From Alphaproteobacteria bacterium (GTDB lineage: Bacteria; Pseudomonadota; Alphaproteobacteria; UBA828): DNA of 64,000 nucleotides. The notes below the pieces were generated by a model that searched no databases, was not told the origin of the DNA, and saw nothing but the letters and a program-made list of their open reading frames with translations. Location: positions 1 to 64,000 of the forward strand of contig JAJDXK010000051.1 of NCBI GenBank assembly GCA_022823305.1, given 5' to 3'. Shown here in pieces: positions 51,576 to 61,296 of the stretch. Position 1 is the stretch's first letter. The number at the start of each line of letters is the position of its first letter. Made by a program: the position numbers and the translations under genes.

Positions 51576-52046
51576 ATGGCGCGCGTGACGGTCGAGGATT
51601 GCGTTCGCATGGTGCCGAACCGCTTCGAGCTGGTTCTGCTCGCCGCGCAGCGGGCGCGCGACATCCGCTCGGGCGCGGAGCTCACGGTCGAGAAGGACAA
51701 CGACAAAAACGCCGTCATCGCGCTGCGCGAGATCGCCGACGAGACGATCGATCTGGAGACTCTCCGCTACGAGCTGGAGCACGGGCGCGAGGTCGACACC
51801 GACATCGACGAGCCGGACGAGGACGCCATGGCGGTGCTGGCGGCCGAGGCCGCCTGGGCCGGCGTGACCGGCCAGGGCACGGCGGACGACGCCACGCTGG
51901 AGGACGCCACGCTGGACTCCACCGCGCTGAACGAGGCGGCGGACGAGACCGGCGCGGAGATGGCCGGCGCAGACGAGACCGGCATGGACGCCGGGGGGGA
52001 CCTCCCATCCGAAGAGCCGGAGCCCGAGGCGGACGCAGAGGTCTAG
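51576..52046 (+). CDS. rpoZ: RNA polymerase omega subunit with long acidic tail
   Basis: A 156-residue omega subunit. [20 protein letters not shown] and [15 protein letters not shown] are the conserved core, covering about residues 1-75. The remaining about 80 residues are very acidic and Ala/Thr-rich, with repeated ATLxD units ([14 protein letters not shown]). Omega helps assemble beta-prime and couples polymerase to ppGpp in many bacteria. The gene sits directly upstream of rsh (88-bp gap), the common arrangement. Confidence 0.93.
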   Translation: MARVTVEDCVRMVPNRFELVLLAAQRARDIRSGAELTVEKDNDKNAVIALREIADETIDLETLRYELEHGREVDTDIDEPDEDAMAVLAAEAAWAGVTGQGTADDATLEDATLDSTALNEAADETGAEMAGADETGMDAGGDLPSEEPEPEADAEV

Positions 52047-52134
52047 CCCGCATTTCTCACCAGGGCGCCGCGCCGGGCGCGGCCCGGCCTCCGCCCGCAC
52101 CCCTGAAGGCGGCCTCCAGCGGCGCCGGTCGAGC

Positions 52135-54297
52135 GTGTCAGCGGCCGTGATCCGGCAATACGAACTCGTCGAGCGGGTCAAGAGCTACGAGCCCGGTGCG
52201 GACGAAGCTCTGCTGAACCGCGCCTACGTCTTCTCCATGAAGGCGCACGGCGCCCAGACCCGCGCCAGCGGCGACCCCTACTTCGCCCATCCCATCGAGG
52301 TCGCTGGCATTCTGACCGAGCTCAAGCTCGACAGCACCTCGATCGCGACGGCGCTGCTGCACGACACCGTCGAGGACACGGGTGCCACCATCGACGAGAT
52401 CGGCGACCTCTTCGGCGCGGAAACCGCGCGGCTGGTAGATGGCGTGACCAAGCTGGGACGGCTGGATCTGCAGTCGGACCAGGCGCACCAGGCCGAGAAC
52501 CTGCGCAAGTTCCTGCTCGCCATGTCGGAGGACATCCGCGTCCTCCTGGTCAAGCTGGCCGACCGCCTGCACAACATGCGCACCCTCCGCCACATCCGCG
52601 ACGCGGGGAAGCGACAGCGCATCGCCCGCGAGACCATGGAGATCTACGCCCCGCTGGCGGAGCGGATCGGCCTGCAGGCCTTCAAGGCGGAGCTGGAGGA
52701 CCTCTCCTTCGCCGAGCTCAACCCCGACGGCTACCGCTCCATGGAGGCGCAGCTCGACTCCCTGCGCGACCAGGCCGGCGGCATCGTCGAGCGGGTCACG
52801 GAATCGCTCACGGCGACGCTGCGCGGCGAGCGCCTGCGCGCCAGCGTGTCGGGCCGGGAGAAGAAGCCCTACTCCATCTGGCAGAAGATGCAGCGCAAGA
52901 AGCTCGCCTTCGAGAAGCTCACCGACATCGTGGGCTTCCGCGTCGTCACCGAGAGCGAGGAGGACTGCTACCGGGCGCTCGGCATCGTGCACCGCAACTA
53001 CCCGATGGTGCCGGGGCGCTTCAAGGACTACATCTCGACGCCCAAGCCCAACGGCTACCGCTCGCTCCACACCACGGTGATCGGGCCCGAGCAGCGCCGC
53101 ATCGAGATCCAGATCCGCACCCGCGACATGCACGAGGAGGCGGAGTACGGCGTCGCCGCCCACTGGCTCTTCAAGCAGGCGGGCGAGGCGCGCGACGACC
53201 GCCAGCAGCGCTGGCTGCGCCCGCTGCTGGAGATCCTCGACAAGGCCTCCGGCCCGGAGGAGCTGCTCGAGCACACCAAGCTCGAGATGTTCCAGGACGA
53301 GGTGTTCTGCTTCTCGCCGCGCGGCGCGCTGATCACGCTCCCGCGCGGCGCAACGCCCGTGGATTTCGCCTACGCGGTGCACACCGACGTGGGCGACACC
53401 ACCGTGGGTGCCAAGGTGAACGGACGCATGGTGCCGCTCTGGACCCAGCTCGAGAACGGCGACCAGGTCGAGATCCTGCGCTCGAGCGTGCCGCAGCCGC
53501 AGCCGGCGTGGGAGAGCTTCGTCGTCACCGGCAGGGCGCGCGCCTGCATCCGTCGTTTCACCCGGCTCAAGGAGCGCGAGCAGTTCGTCGCCCTGGGCCA
53601 GGCCGTCGCCGAGAAGCTCTTCCGCGAGGCCGGCGAGGACTATTCCGAGGCGCTGCTCGAGGGCGCGCTCGCGCGGCTCAAGCAGCGCAGCGTGGACGAC
53701 CTGCTCGCCGCGCTCGGGCGGGGCGACCTCACCAGCGGCGAGGTCGACGAGGCGCTCTTCCCGGCCCGCAGGCTCCAGGGTATCGCGCGGCGCGCGCTCT
53801 CGGTGGCCAGGGGCCGGCGCGGCACCAAGGCGGGCGACGGCGGCATCCCCGTGCGCGGGCTGATCCCCGGCATGGCGGTGCACCTCGCCGAGTGCTGCAA
53901 CCCGCTGCCCGGCGAGCGCATCGTCGGCATCGTCACCACCGGCAAGGGGGTGACCATCCACACCATCGACTGCGACACGCTGGAAGGCTTCAGCGACACG
54001 CCGGAGCGCTGGCTCGACCTCGCCTGGGAGGCGGGCGCCGAAGAGAAGGGTGTCCATGTCGGCCGACTCAACCTGATCGTCGCAAACGAAACCGGCAGCC
54101 TGAGCGAGCTGACCACGGCTATCGCCAAGAACAAGGGAAATATAAGCAACTTGAAAATAACCAGCCGTTCTCTCGATTTCTTTGAAATGCTCGTCGATGT
54201 CGAGGTGAGGGACGTACGTCACCTCGGCAATATTGTGGCAGCCTTGCGGGCAGTCACATCGGTCAGCAGCGTCGAGCGCGAACGCGCGCACCACTGA
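52135..54297 (+). CDS. rsh: Bifunctional (p)ppGpp synthetase/hydrolase (Rsh)
   Basis: A 720-residue RelA/SpoT homologue with GTG start. The HD hydrolase domain carries His52 and HDTVED at 76-81, so hydrolysis should be active. The synthetase domain includes [13 protein letters not shown] and [17 protein letters not shown]; the RxKD motif fits bifunctional Mn-type enzymes. YGVAAHW ends it. TGS ([18 protein letters not shown]) and ACT ([16 protein letters not shown]) domains sense the ribosome and amino acids. The GC content falls in the last 150 bases. It controls the stringent response. Confidence 0.95.
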   Translation: MSAAVIRQYELVERVKSYEPGADEALLNRAYVFSMKAHGAQTRASGDPYFAHPIEVAGILTELKLDSTSIATALLHDTVEDTGATIDEIGDLFGAETARLVDGVTKLGRLDLQSDQAHQAENLRKFLLAMSEDIRVLLVKLADRLHNMRTLRHIRDAGKRQRIARETMEIYAPLAERIGLQAFKAELEDLSFAELNPDGYRSMEAQLDSLRDQAGGIVERVTESLTATLRGERLRASVSGREKKPYSIWQKMQRKKLAFEKLTDIVGFRVVTESEEDCYRALGIVHRNYPMVPGRFKDYISTPKPNGYRSLHTTVIGPEQRRIEIQIRTRDMHEEAEYGVAAHWLFKQAGEARDDRQQRWLRPLLEILDKASGPEELLEHTKLEMFQDEVFCFSPRGALITLPRGATPVDFAYAVHTDVGDTTVGAKVNGRMVPLWTQLENGDQVEILRSSVPQPQPAWESFVVTGRARACIRRFTRLKEREQFVALGQAVAEKLFREAGEDYSEALLEGALARLKQRSVDDLLAALGRGDLTSGEVDEALFPARRLQGIARRALSVARGRRGTKAGDGGIPVRGLIPGMAVHLAECCNPLPGERIVGIVTTGKGVTIHTIDCDTLEGFSDTPERWLDLAWEAGAEEKGVHVGRLNLIVANETGSLSELTTAIAKNKGNISNLKITSRSLDFFEMLVDVEVRDVRHLGNIVAALRAVTSVSSVERERAHH

Positions 54298-54407
54298 CCC
54301 GCCTGTCGCCGCGCTGCGCGCGGCGAAAATTGATATATCGGGCCCCCGGACGTATCATCCGCGCGCGCGGCCGGGGGCGGGCGCGCGGCGATCAAGGAGG
54401 GAGACGG

Positions 54408-55742
<1,335 letters not shown>

Positions 55743-55759
55743 GCGCGCATCCGGGAAAG

Positions 55760-55773
55760 TGGCGTCCCCAGGG
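55760..55773. repeat. 14-bp copy of the tRNA-Glu 3' end
   Basis: TGGCGTCCCCAGGG is identical to 57015-57028, the 3' end (CCA, discriminator, acceptor and start of T-arm) of the tRNA-Glu gene on the minus strand. The two copies enclose the metal transporter gene, as attL/attR would. Confidence 0.5.
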
Positions 55774-55808
55774 AGACCGATTTTCCCTCGAAATATAAAG
55801 GACTTAGT

Positions 55809-55836
55809 TTGTCCAACCCCAAGAAGGGGGCATTGA
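55809..55836 (+). repeat. Left copy of TTGTCCAAC...GGGGGCATTGA flanking repeat
   Basis: TTGTCCAAC (55809-55817) and GGGGGCATTGA (55826-55836) recur in the same order and orientation at 56942-56983, on the other side of the metal transporter gene. In the right copy the spacer is longer and completes a hairpin. Confidence 0.6.
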
Positions 55837-56028
55837 TTCCAGTGGGAAAATTCGCGCGTGGTCCAACCCCAGTTGCGGGGTGGCTGTCACATGAGCGTGC
55901 GCGCGATGACCTGGGCTTTCGGGCAGCGTGCCGGCTCGCCGATGGCGAAGCACGTGCTGCTCGCGCTCGCCGGTCACCACAGCGACGAGAGCGGCGCCGA
56001 TCCGCATCCCGCGATTTGAATTGCTTCT

Positions 56029-56052
56029 CCGATCCGCGTGGAATCGGATCGG
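56029..56052. promoter_or_regulatory. 8-bp inverted repeat upstream of the metal transporter
   Basis: CCGATCCG-cgtggaat-CGGATCGG is exact. It lies 120 bases before the transporter GTG. It could be an operator; it does not match the NikR or RcnR consensus as I know them. Confidence 0.35.
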
Positions 56053-56171
56053 CGAATGAACGACACCCCGCGCGCGCGAGGCCACACTCGATGACAGCAG
56101 CAGATGTTTTGGACGATAGTCTGCAAGGGCGCGGGGCAGGGCCGCTAGCGACGCGCTGAAGGAGATTCCTC

Positions 56172-56888
56172 GTGGGTGGCGTTCTCGTTCTCGGCCTCCT
56201 GGTCGGCATGCGTCATGCGCTGGAAGCGGACCATGTCGCCGCCGTCGCCGCGCTGACGGCGCGTAGCCGGAATCTAGGTGGGGCCCTTCGCCTCGGTGCG
56301 GCCTGGGGGCTGGGGCACACGTTGACGCTCTTCGCTGCGGGCACCGTGGTGCTCTCGCTCGACGGCGTCATGCCCGAGCGCATCGCGCACCTCTTCGAGT
56401 TTGCCGTCGGCATCATGCTGGTGCTGCTGGGGGCCGACCTGCTGCGGCGCCTGATCGCGGCGCGCGTTCACTTCCACGTGCACCGCCACGGTGACGGCAC
56501 GACGCACCTTCATGCTCACAGCCATGCCGGCGAGGCCGATCACGCCGCATCGCGCCATGACCACGTGCACGCGCGCGGCCTGCCCTTGCGTGCACTCGCG
56601 GTCGGGCTGATGCATGGGCTCGCGGGGTCAGCGGCGCTGATCCTGCTGACGGCGGGGCAGATCGACTCGCTTCTCTTGGCGCTCGCCTACCTCGCGCTCT
56701 TCGGAATCGGCTCGATGATCGGCATGGCCGCGCTCTCGGTGGTCATCGCGATTCCGCTGCAGCGGCTGGCGCGCAGCCTCTCCTGGGCGCACAACGCGCT
56801 GGGCGCCGCTGTAGGGCTCGGCACAATCGGTCTCGGTGCCTGGATTGCTTACCGGATCGGCATCGTCGAAGGGCTGACGCTTGGCTAG
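56172..56888 (+). CDS. Nickel/cobalt transporter-like membrane protein (NicO/UreH/RcnA type)
   Basis: A 238-residue membrane protein with GTG start after AAGGAGATTCCTC. GLLVGMRHALEADHVAAVAA carries the HxxxxDH metal-transport signature in the first helix. GAAWGLGHTLTLFAAGTVVL is the second motif. A His-rich loop (HFHVHRHGDGTTHLHAHSHA, then DHAASRHDHVHARG) probably binds metal. About six hydrophobic segments are seen. It likely moves Ni2+ or Co2+, direction unknown; the His-rich loop resembles RcnA exporters. Repeats flank the gene on both sides, suggesting transfer or a mobile past. Confidence 0.82.
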   Translation: MGGVLVLGLLVGMRHALEADHVAAVAALTARSRNLGGALRLGAAWGLGHTLTLFAAGTVVLSLDGVMPERIAHLFEFAVGIMLVLLGADLLRRLIAARVHFHVHRHGDGTTHLHAHSHAGEADHAASRHDHVHARGLPLRALAVGLMHGLAGSAALILLTAGQIDSLLLALAYLALFGIGSMIGMAALSVVIAIPLQRLARSLSWAHNALGAAVGLGTIGLGAWIAYRIGIVEGLTLG

Positions 56889-56940
56889 CCCGGATTTCTC
56901 ACGAGGGCATGGCGAGATAGGGGGCAGACCCGGATCAAGT

Positions 56941-56971
56941 CTTGTCCAACCTTACCGGAAGGTTGGACAAG
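56941..56971 (+). terminator. Perfect 13-bp stem hairpin after the metal transporter
   Basis: CTTGTCCAACCTT-accgg-AAGGTTGGACAAG pairs over all 13 positions with a five-base loop. It is 52 bases after the transporter stop. GAGGGGGCATTGA follows rather than a T-run, so it may be a REP-like element acting as a terminator. Confidence 0.55.
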
Positions 56972-57014
56972 AGGGGGCATTGACCCTGTGAGCCATGAGG
57001 GAAATAGAAATGGA

Positions 57015-57090
57015 TGGCGTCCCCAGGGGGACTCGAACCCCCGTTTCCGGCGTGAGAGGCCGGTGTCCTAGGCCGCTAGACGATGGGGAC
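57015..57090 (-). tRNA. tRNA-Glu (CUC)
   Basis: A 76-nt cloverleaf on the minus strand. The acceptor stem is GTCCCCA/TGGGGAC, with discriminator G and encoded CCA. The anticodon arm is CCGGC-CTCTCAC-GCCGG, giving anticodon CUC for GAG codons. The T-arm is CGGGGG-TTCGAGT-CCCCC, and the D-arm is within TCGTCTAGCGGCCTAGGAC. All stems pair. Its 3' end is duplicated at 55760. Confidence 0.95.
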
Positions 57091-57102
57091 GCGGCACCCC
57101 GG

Positions 57103-57130
57103 AGATAACCCAGAAAGGCCGCGAACTCAA
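57103..57130 (-). promoter_or_regulatory. Promoter candidate for tRNA-Glu
   Basis: On the minus strand TTGAGT, 16 bases and TTATCT lie just before the tRNA. Transcription would start about 6-8 bases upstream of the mature 5' end. Confidence 0.45.
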
Positions 57131-57131
57131 C

Positions 57132-57159
57132 TCTATCAGGCGCCGTCTATCAGGCGCCG
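57132..57159 (+). repeat. Exact tandem duplication of 14 bp
   Basis: TCTATCAGGCGCCG occurs twice without a gap (57132-57145 and 57146-57159), between the tRNA promoter and the aldolase stop codon. Confidence 0.9.
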
Positions 57160-57167
57160 GCGTCGCT

Positions 57168-58217
57168 CTACGCCGCGCCGGCGGCAAGGCGCTGCGCGGT
57201 TTCGATCAGCGCAGCGACCTCGCCGGTCTCGGTATCGTGCCGGGTGACGAGGCGGATCGTCGTCGCCTGCGGGTCGGTCTCTGGCCACAGGTAGAAGAGG
57301 ACGCCGGCCTCCGCCAGGCCCTCGATCACTGCCCTCGGCAGGGTGACGAAAATCTCGTTGGCCTCGACCGGTGCCGCGAGGGTGGCGCCCGGTACCGCCT
57401 CCAGGCCGCGGGCGAGGCGGCGCGCTTGGCCGTTCGCCTGCGCCGCCAGCCGGAGCCAGAGGCCGTCCGCGACATAGGCCGCGAGCTGGGCCGAGACGAA
57501 GCGCATCTTGGAGAGGAGCTGCCCGGCCCGCTTGTGGCGGAAGGCGAGGTCGGCGGCGCGGCCCGTCTCGAAGAGGACGATCGCCTCGGCTGCCAGCGCG
57601 CCGTTCTTGGTCGCGCCGAAGGAGAGCGCGTCGACGCCGGCGCGCCAGGTCAGCGCCGCCGGGCTCGCGCCGCATGCGGCCACGGCATTACCGAAGCGGG
57701 CGCCGTCCATGTGCACCGCAAGCCCGTGGCGGCGCGCGATCCCGGTCAGCGCCGCAAGCTCGTCCGGCGTGTAGACCTGGCCCATCTCGGTCGGCTGGGT
57801 GAGGCTGAGGCAGGCCGGCTGCGACCAGTGCACCTCGCCCGCGCCGGCGGCCGCGAGCGCCGCCTCCAGCGCCGCCGGCACGATCTTGCCGCAGCGCTCC
57901 TCGATGCCCGTGACCTTGGCGCCGCCGGTCATGAACTCGGGCGCACCGCATTCGTCGTTCTCCACGTGGGCGGCGCGGGCCGCGTAGATCACGCCCCAGG
58001 GCGGGGTGAGCGCGGCGACCGCGAGCGCGTTGGCCGCGGTTCCCGTCACCACCGGAAAGACCTTCACCTCGGTCTCGAAGAGCGCGGAGAAGGCGGGCTC
58101 CAGCCTCTCGGTCACGGGATCGCCGCCATAGGGCGTGGCGCTGGTGCGCGCGGCCTCGACCACCGCGTCGACGATCTCGGGCGCGGCCGAGGCCACGTTG
58201 TCGCTGCGAAAGTCCAT
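57168..58217 (-). CDS. ltaE: Low-specificity threonine aldolase-like PLP enzyme
   Basis: A 349-residue fold-type I enzyme that cleaves threonine or allo-threonine to glycine and acetaldehyde. MDFRSDNVASAAPEIVDAV begins the family pattern. PYGGDPVTERLEPAFSALF and TGTAANALAVAAL follow. VHMDGARFGNAVAA carries the cofactor Asp, and LSFGATKNGALAAEA the Schiff-base Lys. The His normally at HxxxDE is present in AAHVENDECGAPE. It is the last gene of a minus-strand set of three with eight bases after the JAMM gene. Confidence 0.9.
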   Translation of the reverse strand: MDFRSDNVASAAPEIVDAVVEAARTSATPYGGDPVTERLEPAFSALFETEVKVFPVVTGTAANALAVAALTPPWGVIYAARAAHVENDECGAPEFMTGGAKVTGIEERCGKIVPAALEAALAAAGAGEVHWSQPACLSLTQPTEMGQVYTPDELAALTGIARRHGLAVHMDGARFGNAVAACGASPAALTWRAGVDALSFGATKNGALAAEAIVLFETGRAADLAFRHKRAGQLLSKMRFVSAQLAAYVADGLWLRLAAQANGQARRLARGLEAVPGATLAAPVEANEIFVTLPRAVIEGLAEAGVLFYLWPETDPQATTIRLVTRHDTETGEVAALIETAQRLAAGAA

Positions 58218-58225
58218 GCCCGCCG

Positions 58226-58684
58226 TCACTCGGGCCGGGCCTCGCCCTCGCCGAGGGCGAGCCCGAGCGGCACGAAGGCCTCGCCGTCCCCGGTCGGGCG
58301 CCAAGCCGTGGTGGCGCCGGCCCTGCCCGCAGCGACCGCGGTGATGAGCCAGATCATCTCCGGCTCGAAGATCATGGCGCGGTCGGTGTCGGAGGGCTCG
58401 GGCCGGCCGTCGGGGTGGGAGTGGTAGACGCCGATGACGTCGTCCGGCTCGTCCCTGAGGGTGCGCATCAGCCTGAGCCTGAGCCTGGGGTCGACCTCGA
58501 AGCGCCGGGTGCGCGGCGGCTCGGCGACGTTGGCGCTCGCCTCCACGGCGCCGACGCACCAGGCGCCGCCGGGCTCGCGCCGCCCCACAAGGAGGCCGCA
58601 GGCCTCCTCCGGATAGGCCGCCTCCGCAGCCCGCTGGATCGCAAGAAGCTGCGCGGCCGTGAGCCGCACCGACGCGGCGCTCAC
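58226..58684 (-). CDS. JAMM/MPN (Mov34-PAD1) metalloprotease-like protein
   Basis: A 152-residue single-domain JAMM protein, GTG start overlapping the upstream stop by four bases. Zinc-site residues are complete: Glu27 (YPEEACGLLVG) and HSHPDGRPEPSDTD, which supplies His88, His90, Ser98 and Asp101. Bacterial homologues cleave ubiquitin-like sulfur-carrier proteins or their conjugates. No MoaD/ThiS-like partner is adjacent. Since it has no signal peptide it should be cytoplasmic. Confidence 0.85.
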   Translation of the reverse strand: MSAASVRLTAAQLLAIQRAAEAAYPEEACGLLVGRREPGGAWCVGAVEASANVAEPPRTRRFEVDPRLRLRLMRTLRDEPDDVIGVYHSHPDGRPEPSDTDRAMIFEPEMIWLITAVAAGRAGATTAWRPTGDGEAFVPLGLALGEGEARPE

Positions 58685-59016
58685 GGCGTGCCCTCCAGCG
58701 CGATGTCGGCGATGGTGCGGCCGTTGCGCAGGTCGACGATGACGATGCGCTCGCCGGCCTCCGGCACCGCGATCACGAGGATGAGCCGGTGGTCCGCCGT
58801 CGTCATCCGGCGCACCTGCGCGCCTGCGGGAAGCCCCAGGTCGCCCGGCACCGGCGGCGACGTTGCGGCCTCCGGCGCGGGCACGGCCTCGGCCTCCTCC
58901 TGGCTCAGCTCGGCCAGATCTTCGCTCTTCTCGGCCAGCTTGATCCCGATCACGACGAGACCCGCCGCGATCATCACGCCGAGGACGATGACGATGATCT
59001 TGAGATAGGTGATCAT
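58681..59016 (-). CDS. Single-pass membrane protein, unknown function (DUF6476-like?)
   Basis: A 111-residue protein. Residues 4-26 are a hydrophobic N-terminal anchor (LKIIVIVLGVMIAAGLVVIG). An acidic linker follows, then a compact beta-rich C-terminal domain (QVRRMTTADHRLILVIAVP, RIVIVDLRNGRTIADIAL). The orientation suggests the domain faces the periplasm. The family name is a weak recollection. It overlaps the JAMM gene by four bases and is divergent from rluD with only 14 bases between starts. Confidence 0.7.
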   Translation of the reverse strand: MITYLKIIVIVLGVMIAAGLVVIGIKLAEKSEDLAELSQEEAEAVPAPEAATSPPVPGDLGLPAGAQVRRMTTADHRLILVIAVPEAGERIVIVDLRNGRTIADIALEGTP

Positions 59017-59030
59017 GGCCCGTACCGGAT

Positions 59031-60020
59031 ATGAGCAGCGCCGCCGAAACGCACCGCCGCTTCACCGTCGCTCGGGCGGATGGTCGCGCGCGGCTCGACC
59101 GGCTGCTGGCGGACCGCGTGCCGGCGCTCTCCCGCTCGCGGCTCAAGAGGTTGATCGAGACTGGCCGCGTCTCGATTTCGGGCGAGACGATAACGGAGCC
59201 CGGATACCGGGTCAAACCGGGCCAGGCGGTGACGCTCACCATCCCGCCGCCGACGGACGAGACGCCCGCGGCCCAGGCGATTCCGCTCCGGATCGCCTAC
59301 GAGGACGAGCACTTGATCGTGGTGGACAAGCCCGCAGGTCTGGTGGTCCACCCGGCCCCGGGCAACCCGGACTGCACGCTGGTGAACGCGCTCCTCGCCC
59401 ATTGCGGCGCCAGCCTCTCGGGCATCGGTGGGGTGCGGCGGCCGGGCATCGTCCACCGGCTCGACAAGGACACCAGCGGCCTCCTCGTCGCGGCCAAGCA
59501 CGACGCGGCCCACCGCGGGCTTTCGGCGCAGTTCGCCACGCGGCGGCTGAGCCGGACCTATCGTGCTGTCGTCTGGGGCGCACCGCGGCCGGCGGCGGGC
59601 CGAATCAGCGGTGCCATCGGCCGCGACCCCCGCAACCGCAAGCGCATGGCGGTGCGCGAGAGCGGCGGCAAGCCCGCCGAGACCCATTATCGTGTGCTAC
59701 AATCGTTCGACGGGCTCTGGAGCTTGGTGGAATGCCGGCTGGAGACTGGGCGGACCCATCAGATCAGGGTCCACATGGCCGCGCGTGGCCACCCTGTCGT
59801 GGGCGATGCGCTCTACGGCGGTGCGCGGCGGCGCCTCGACGAGGGCACGCGTTCCGCGCTTGCGCTCTGCCCGCGCCAGGCGTTGCACGCGGCGGCCCTG
59901 GCATTCGTCCACCCGGTGAGCGGCGCGGACCTCGGCTTCGAAAGCCCGCTGCCTGCCGACATGCGTTCACTTGTCGAGGCGTTGTATAACGCAGGCGACA
60001 TAAGTAAAACGAAGACCTGA
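59031..60020 (+). CDS. rluD: 23S rRNA pseudouridine synthase RluD
   Basis: A 329-residue synthase modifying helix 69 of 23S rRNA. An S4 domain covers about residues 20-70 (ARLDRLLADRVPALSRSRL). The catalytic Asp145 is in IVHRLDKDTSGLLVAAK. YRAVVWG and ETGRTHQIRVHMAARGHPVVGD are conserved. It precedes rpoH, as in many alphaproteobacteria. Its start is 14 bases from the divergent membrane protein gene, so its promoter must lie within that gene. Confidence 0.95.
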   Translation: MSSAAETHRRFTVARADGRARLDRLLADRVPALSRSRLKRLIETGRVSISGETITEPGYRVKPGQAVTLTIPPPTDETPAAQAIPLRIAYEDEHLIVVDKPAGLVVHPAPGNPDCTLVNALLAHCGASLSGIGGVRRPGIVHRLDKDTSGLLVAAKHDAAHRGLSAQFATRRLSRTYRAVVWGAPRPAAGRISGAIGRDPRNRKRMAVRESGGKPAETHYRVLQSFDGLWSLVECRLETGRTHQIRVHMAARGHPVVGDALYGGARRRLDEGTRSALALCPRQALHAAALAFVHPVSGADLGFESPLPADMRSLVEALYNAGDISKTKT

Positions 60021-60035
60021 CATAACTCGAATTGT

Positions 60036-60063
60036 CTTGAAATCGTCTCAATTTGCCTTGAAA
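60036..60063 (+). promoter_or_regulatory. Two CTTGAAA motifs upstream of rpoH
   Basis: CTTGAAA occurs at 60036 and 60057, 21 bases apart, in the AT-richer 154-bp rpoH leader. CTTGAAA is the -35 consensus of heat-shock (sigma32) promoters. No matching -10 was found at the normal distance, so assignment is tentative. Confidence 0.3.
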
Positions 60064-60174
60064 GGGCCGCATTTACGGGCCAATTCTTCATATGGATGCG
60101 CGGGGCTGGCTGGAGAGCCCGGCGCGGGGTCCGCGAGAGGCCGGGGCGTCTCGCAGAAGAGGAGGGATGGCACC

Positions 60175-61080
60175 ATGACATCACGCACCGTCCCGATGCC
60201 GGCGACAGTGGAGGGGAGCGGCGTCTCCCGCTACCTCCGCGAGATTCGCCAATTCCCGCTCCTGACGCCCGAGGAGGAGTTCATGCTGGCCAAGCGCTGG
60301 CGCGAGCACGACGACGCGGAGGCCGCGCACCAGCTCGTGACCAGCCACCTCAGGCTCGTCGCCAAGATCGCGATGGGCTACCGGGGCTACGGCCTGCCGG
60401 TGAGCGAGCTGATCTCCGAAGGCAACATCGGGCTCATGCAGGCGGTCAAGCGCTTCGACCCGGACCGCGGCTTCCGCCTCGCGACCTACGCCATGTGGTG
60501 GGTCCGCGCCTCCATCCAGGAATACATCCTGCACTCCTGGTCGCTGGTGAAGATGGGCACCACGGCGGCCCAGAAGAAGCTCTTCTTCAACCTGCGCAAG
60601 CTCAAGGGCGAGATCGAGGCGATCGACGACGGCGACCTGACGCCGGAGCAGGTCGACCATATCGCCACTGCGCTCAACGTCTCGGCCAACGACGTGATCT
60701 CCATGAACCGGCGGATGCTCGGCCCCGACCAGTCGCTCAACGCGCCGGTCCGCGAGGAAGGCGGCGGCGAGTGGCAGGACTGGCTCGAGGACCCCGGCGA
60801 GAGCCAGGAGAGCACCCTCGCCGAGTTGAGCGAGCTCGAGCACCGCCGCCAGCTCTTCAGGGACTCCCTTGACGTGCTCACCGACCGCGAGCAGCACATC
60901 CTCGAGGAACGGCGCCTGAAGGAGAACCCGTCGACGCTCGAGGAGCTGAGCCACCAGTACGGGGTCTCGCGCGAGCGCATACGCCAGATCGAGGATCGTG
61001 CCTTCAAGAAGCTGCAGAAGGCGATGCGCGCGGCCCACCGCCGCCAGCGGGAAGAGGCTGCGGCGGTCCAATACCCCTGA
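60175..61080 (+). CDS. rpoH: RNA polymerase sigma-32 factor
   Basis: A 301-residue heat-shock sigma factor. ATG 60175 follows GAAGAGGAGGG. Region 1.2-2 begins SRYLREIRQFPLLTPEEEFMLAKRW; region 2.4 is FRLATYAMWWVRASIQEYI. The RpoH box QKKLFFNLRKLKGE, bound by DnaK/FtsH control, is present. Region 4 ends with SHQYGVSRERIRQIEDRAFKKLQ. It directs transcription of chaperones and proteases under stress. The leader could fold, but no clear thermosensor was identified. Confidence 0.95.
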   Translation: MTSRTVPMPATVEGSGVSRYLREIRQFPLLTPEEEFMLAKRWREHDDAEAAHQLVTSHLRLVAKIAMGYRGYGLPVSELISEGNIGLMQAVKRFDPDRGFRLATYAMWWVRASIQEYILHSWSLVKMGTTAAQKKLFFNLRKLKGEIEAIDDGDLTPEQVDHIATALNVSANDVISMNRRMLGPDQSLNAPVREEGGGEWQDWLEDPGESQESTLAELSELEHRRQLFRDSLDVLTDREQHILEERRLKENPSTLEELSHQYGVSRERIRQIEDRAFKKLQKAMRAAHRRQREEAAAVQYP

Positions 61081-61184
61081 ATTCGACACCGCATTGCCGG
61101 CAGGCGCCGCCCGGAAGCCTCGTTCCCCCTCCCATCGGGTAACCGGGCGGCGCCACCGGGCGCCAGCCGGCGGCGGGTCCTAGA

Positions 61185-61209
61185 GCGCGTCCGTCTTTGA
61201 CGGACGCGC
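61185..61209. repeat. Perfect 11-bp stem hairpin, REP-like or terminator
   Basis: GCGCGTCCGTC-ttt-GACGGACGCGC, preceded by TAGA. It lies about 105 bases after rpoH. A further stem GGGCCGC-gact-GCGGCCC follows directly. The TAGAGCG-type start resembles dispersed alphaproteobacterial palindromes. Confidence 0.55.
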
Positions 61210-61296
61210 GACGGGCCGCGACTGCGGCCCGCCGCTTATGCGGCGCGCCCGCGCAGGCGCAGGCCACAGGCCGGCTGCCGTGAGCGACAAATAGCC

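Larger units (their letters stand above)
55743..56171 (+). other. 429-bp intergenic region with repeats and inverted repeats
   Basis: No credible gene is seen. It contains a copy of the tRNA-Glu 3' end (55760-55773), the sequence TTGTCCAAC followed by GGGGGCATTGA (55809-55836), another GTCCAACCCC at 55861, and an 8-bp inverted repeat at 56029-56052. Part of it is AT-rich (GAAATATAAAGGACTTAG). A short open frame at 55809-56159 lacks any family resemblance. Confidence 0.6.

Noticed and set aside
55809-56159. Small protein gene of 116 codons
   Set aside because: It reads through the repeated sequences, has Arg-rich low-complexity content and no family resemblance.
55743-56171. Cobalamin riboswitch before the metal transporter
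   Set aside because: The conserved core and B12-box sequences were looked for and are not recognisable.
55743-57090. Prophage or complete integrative element at tRNA-Glu
   Set aside because: No integrase, excisionase or phage gene lies between the repeats; only one transporter gene is present.
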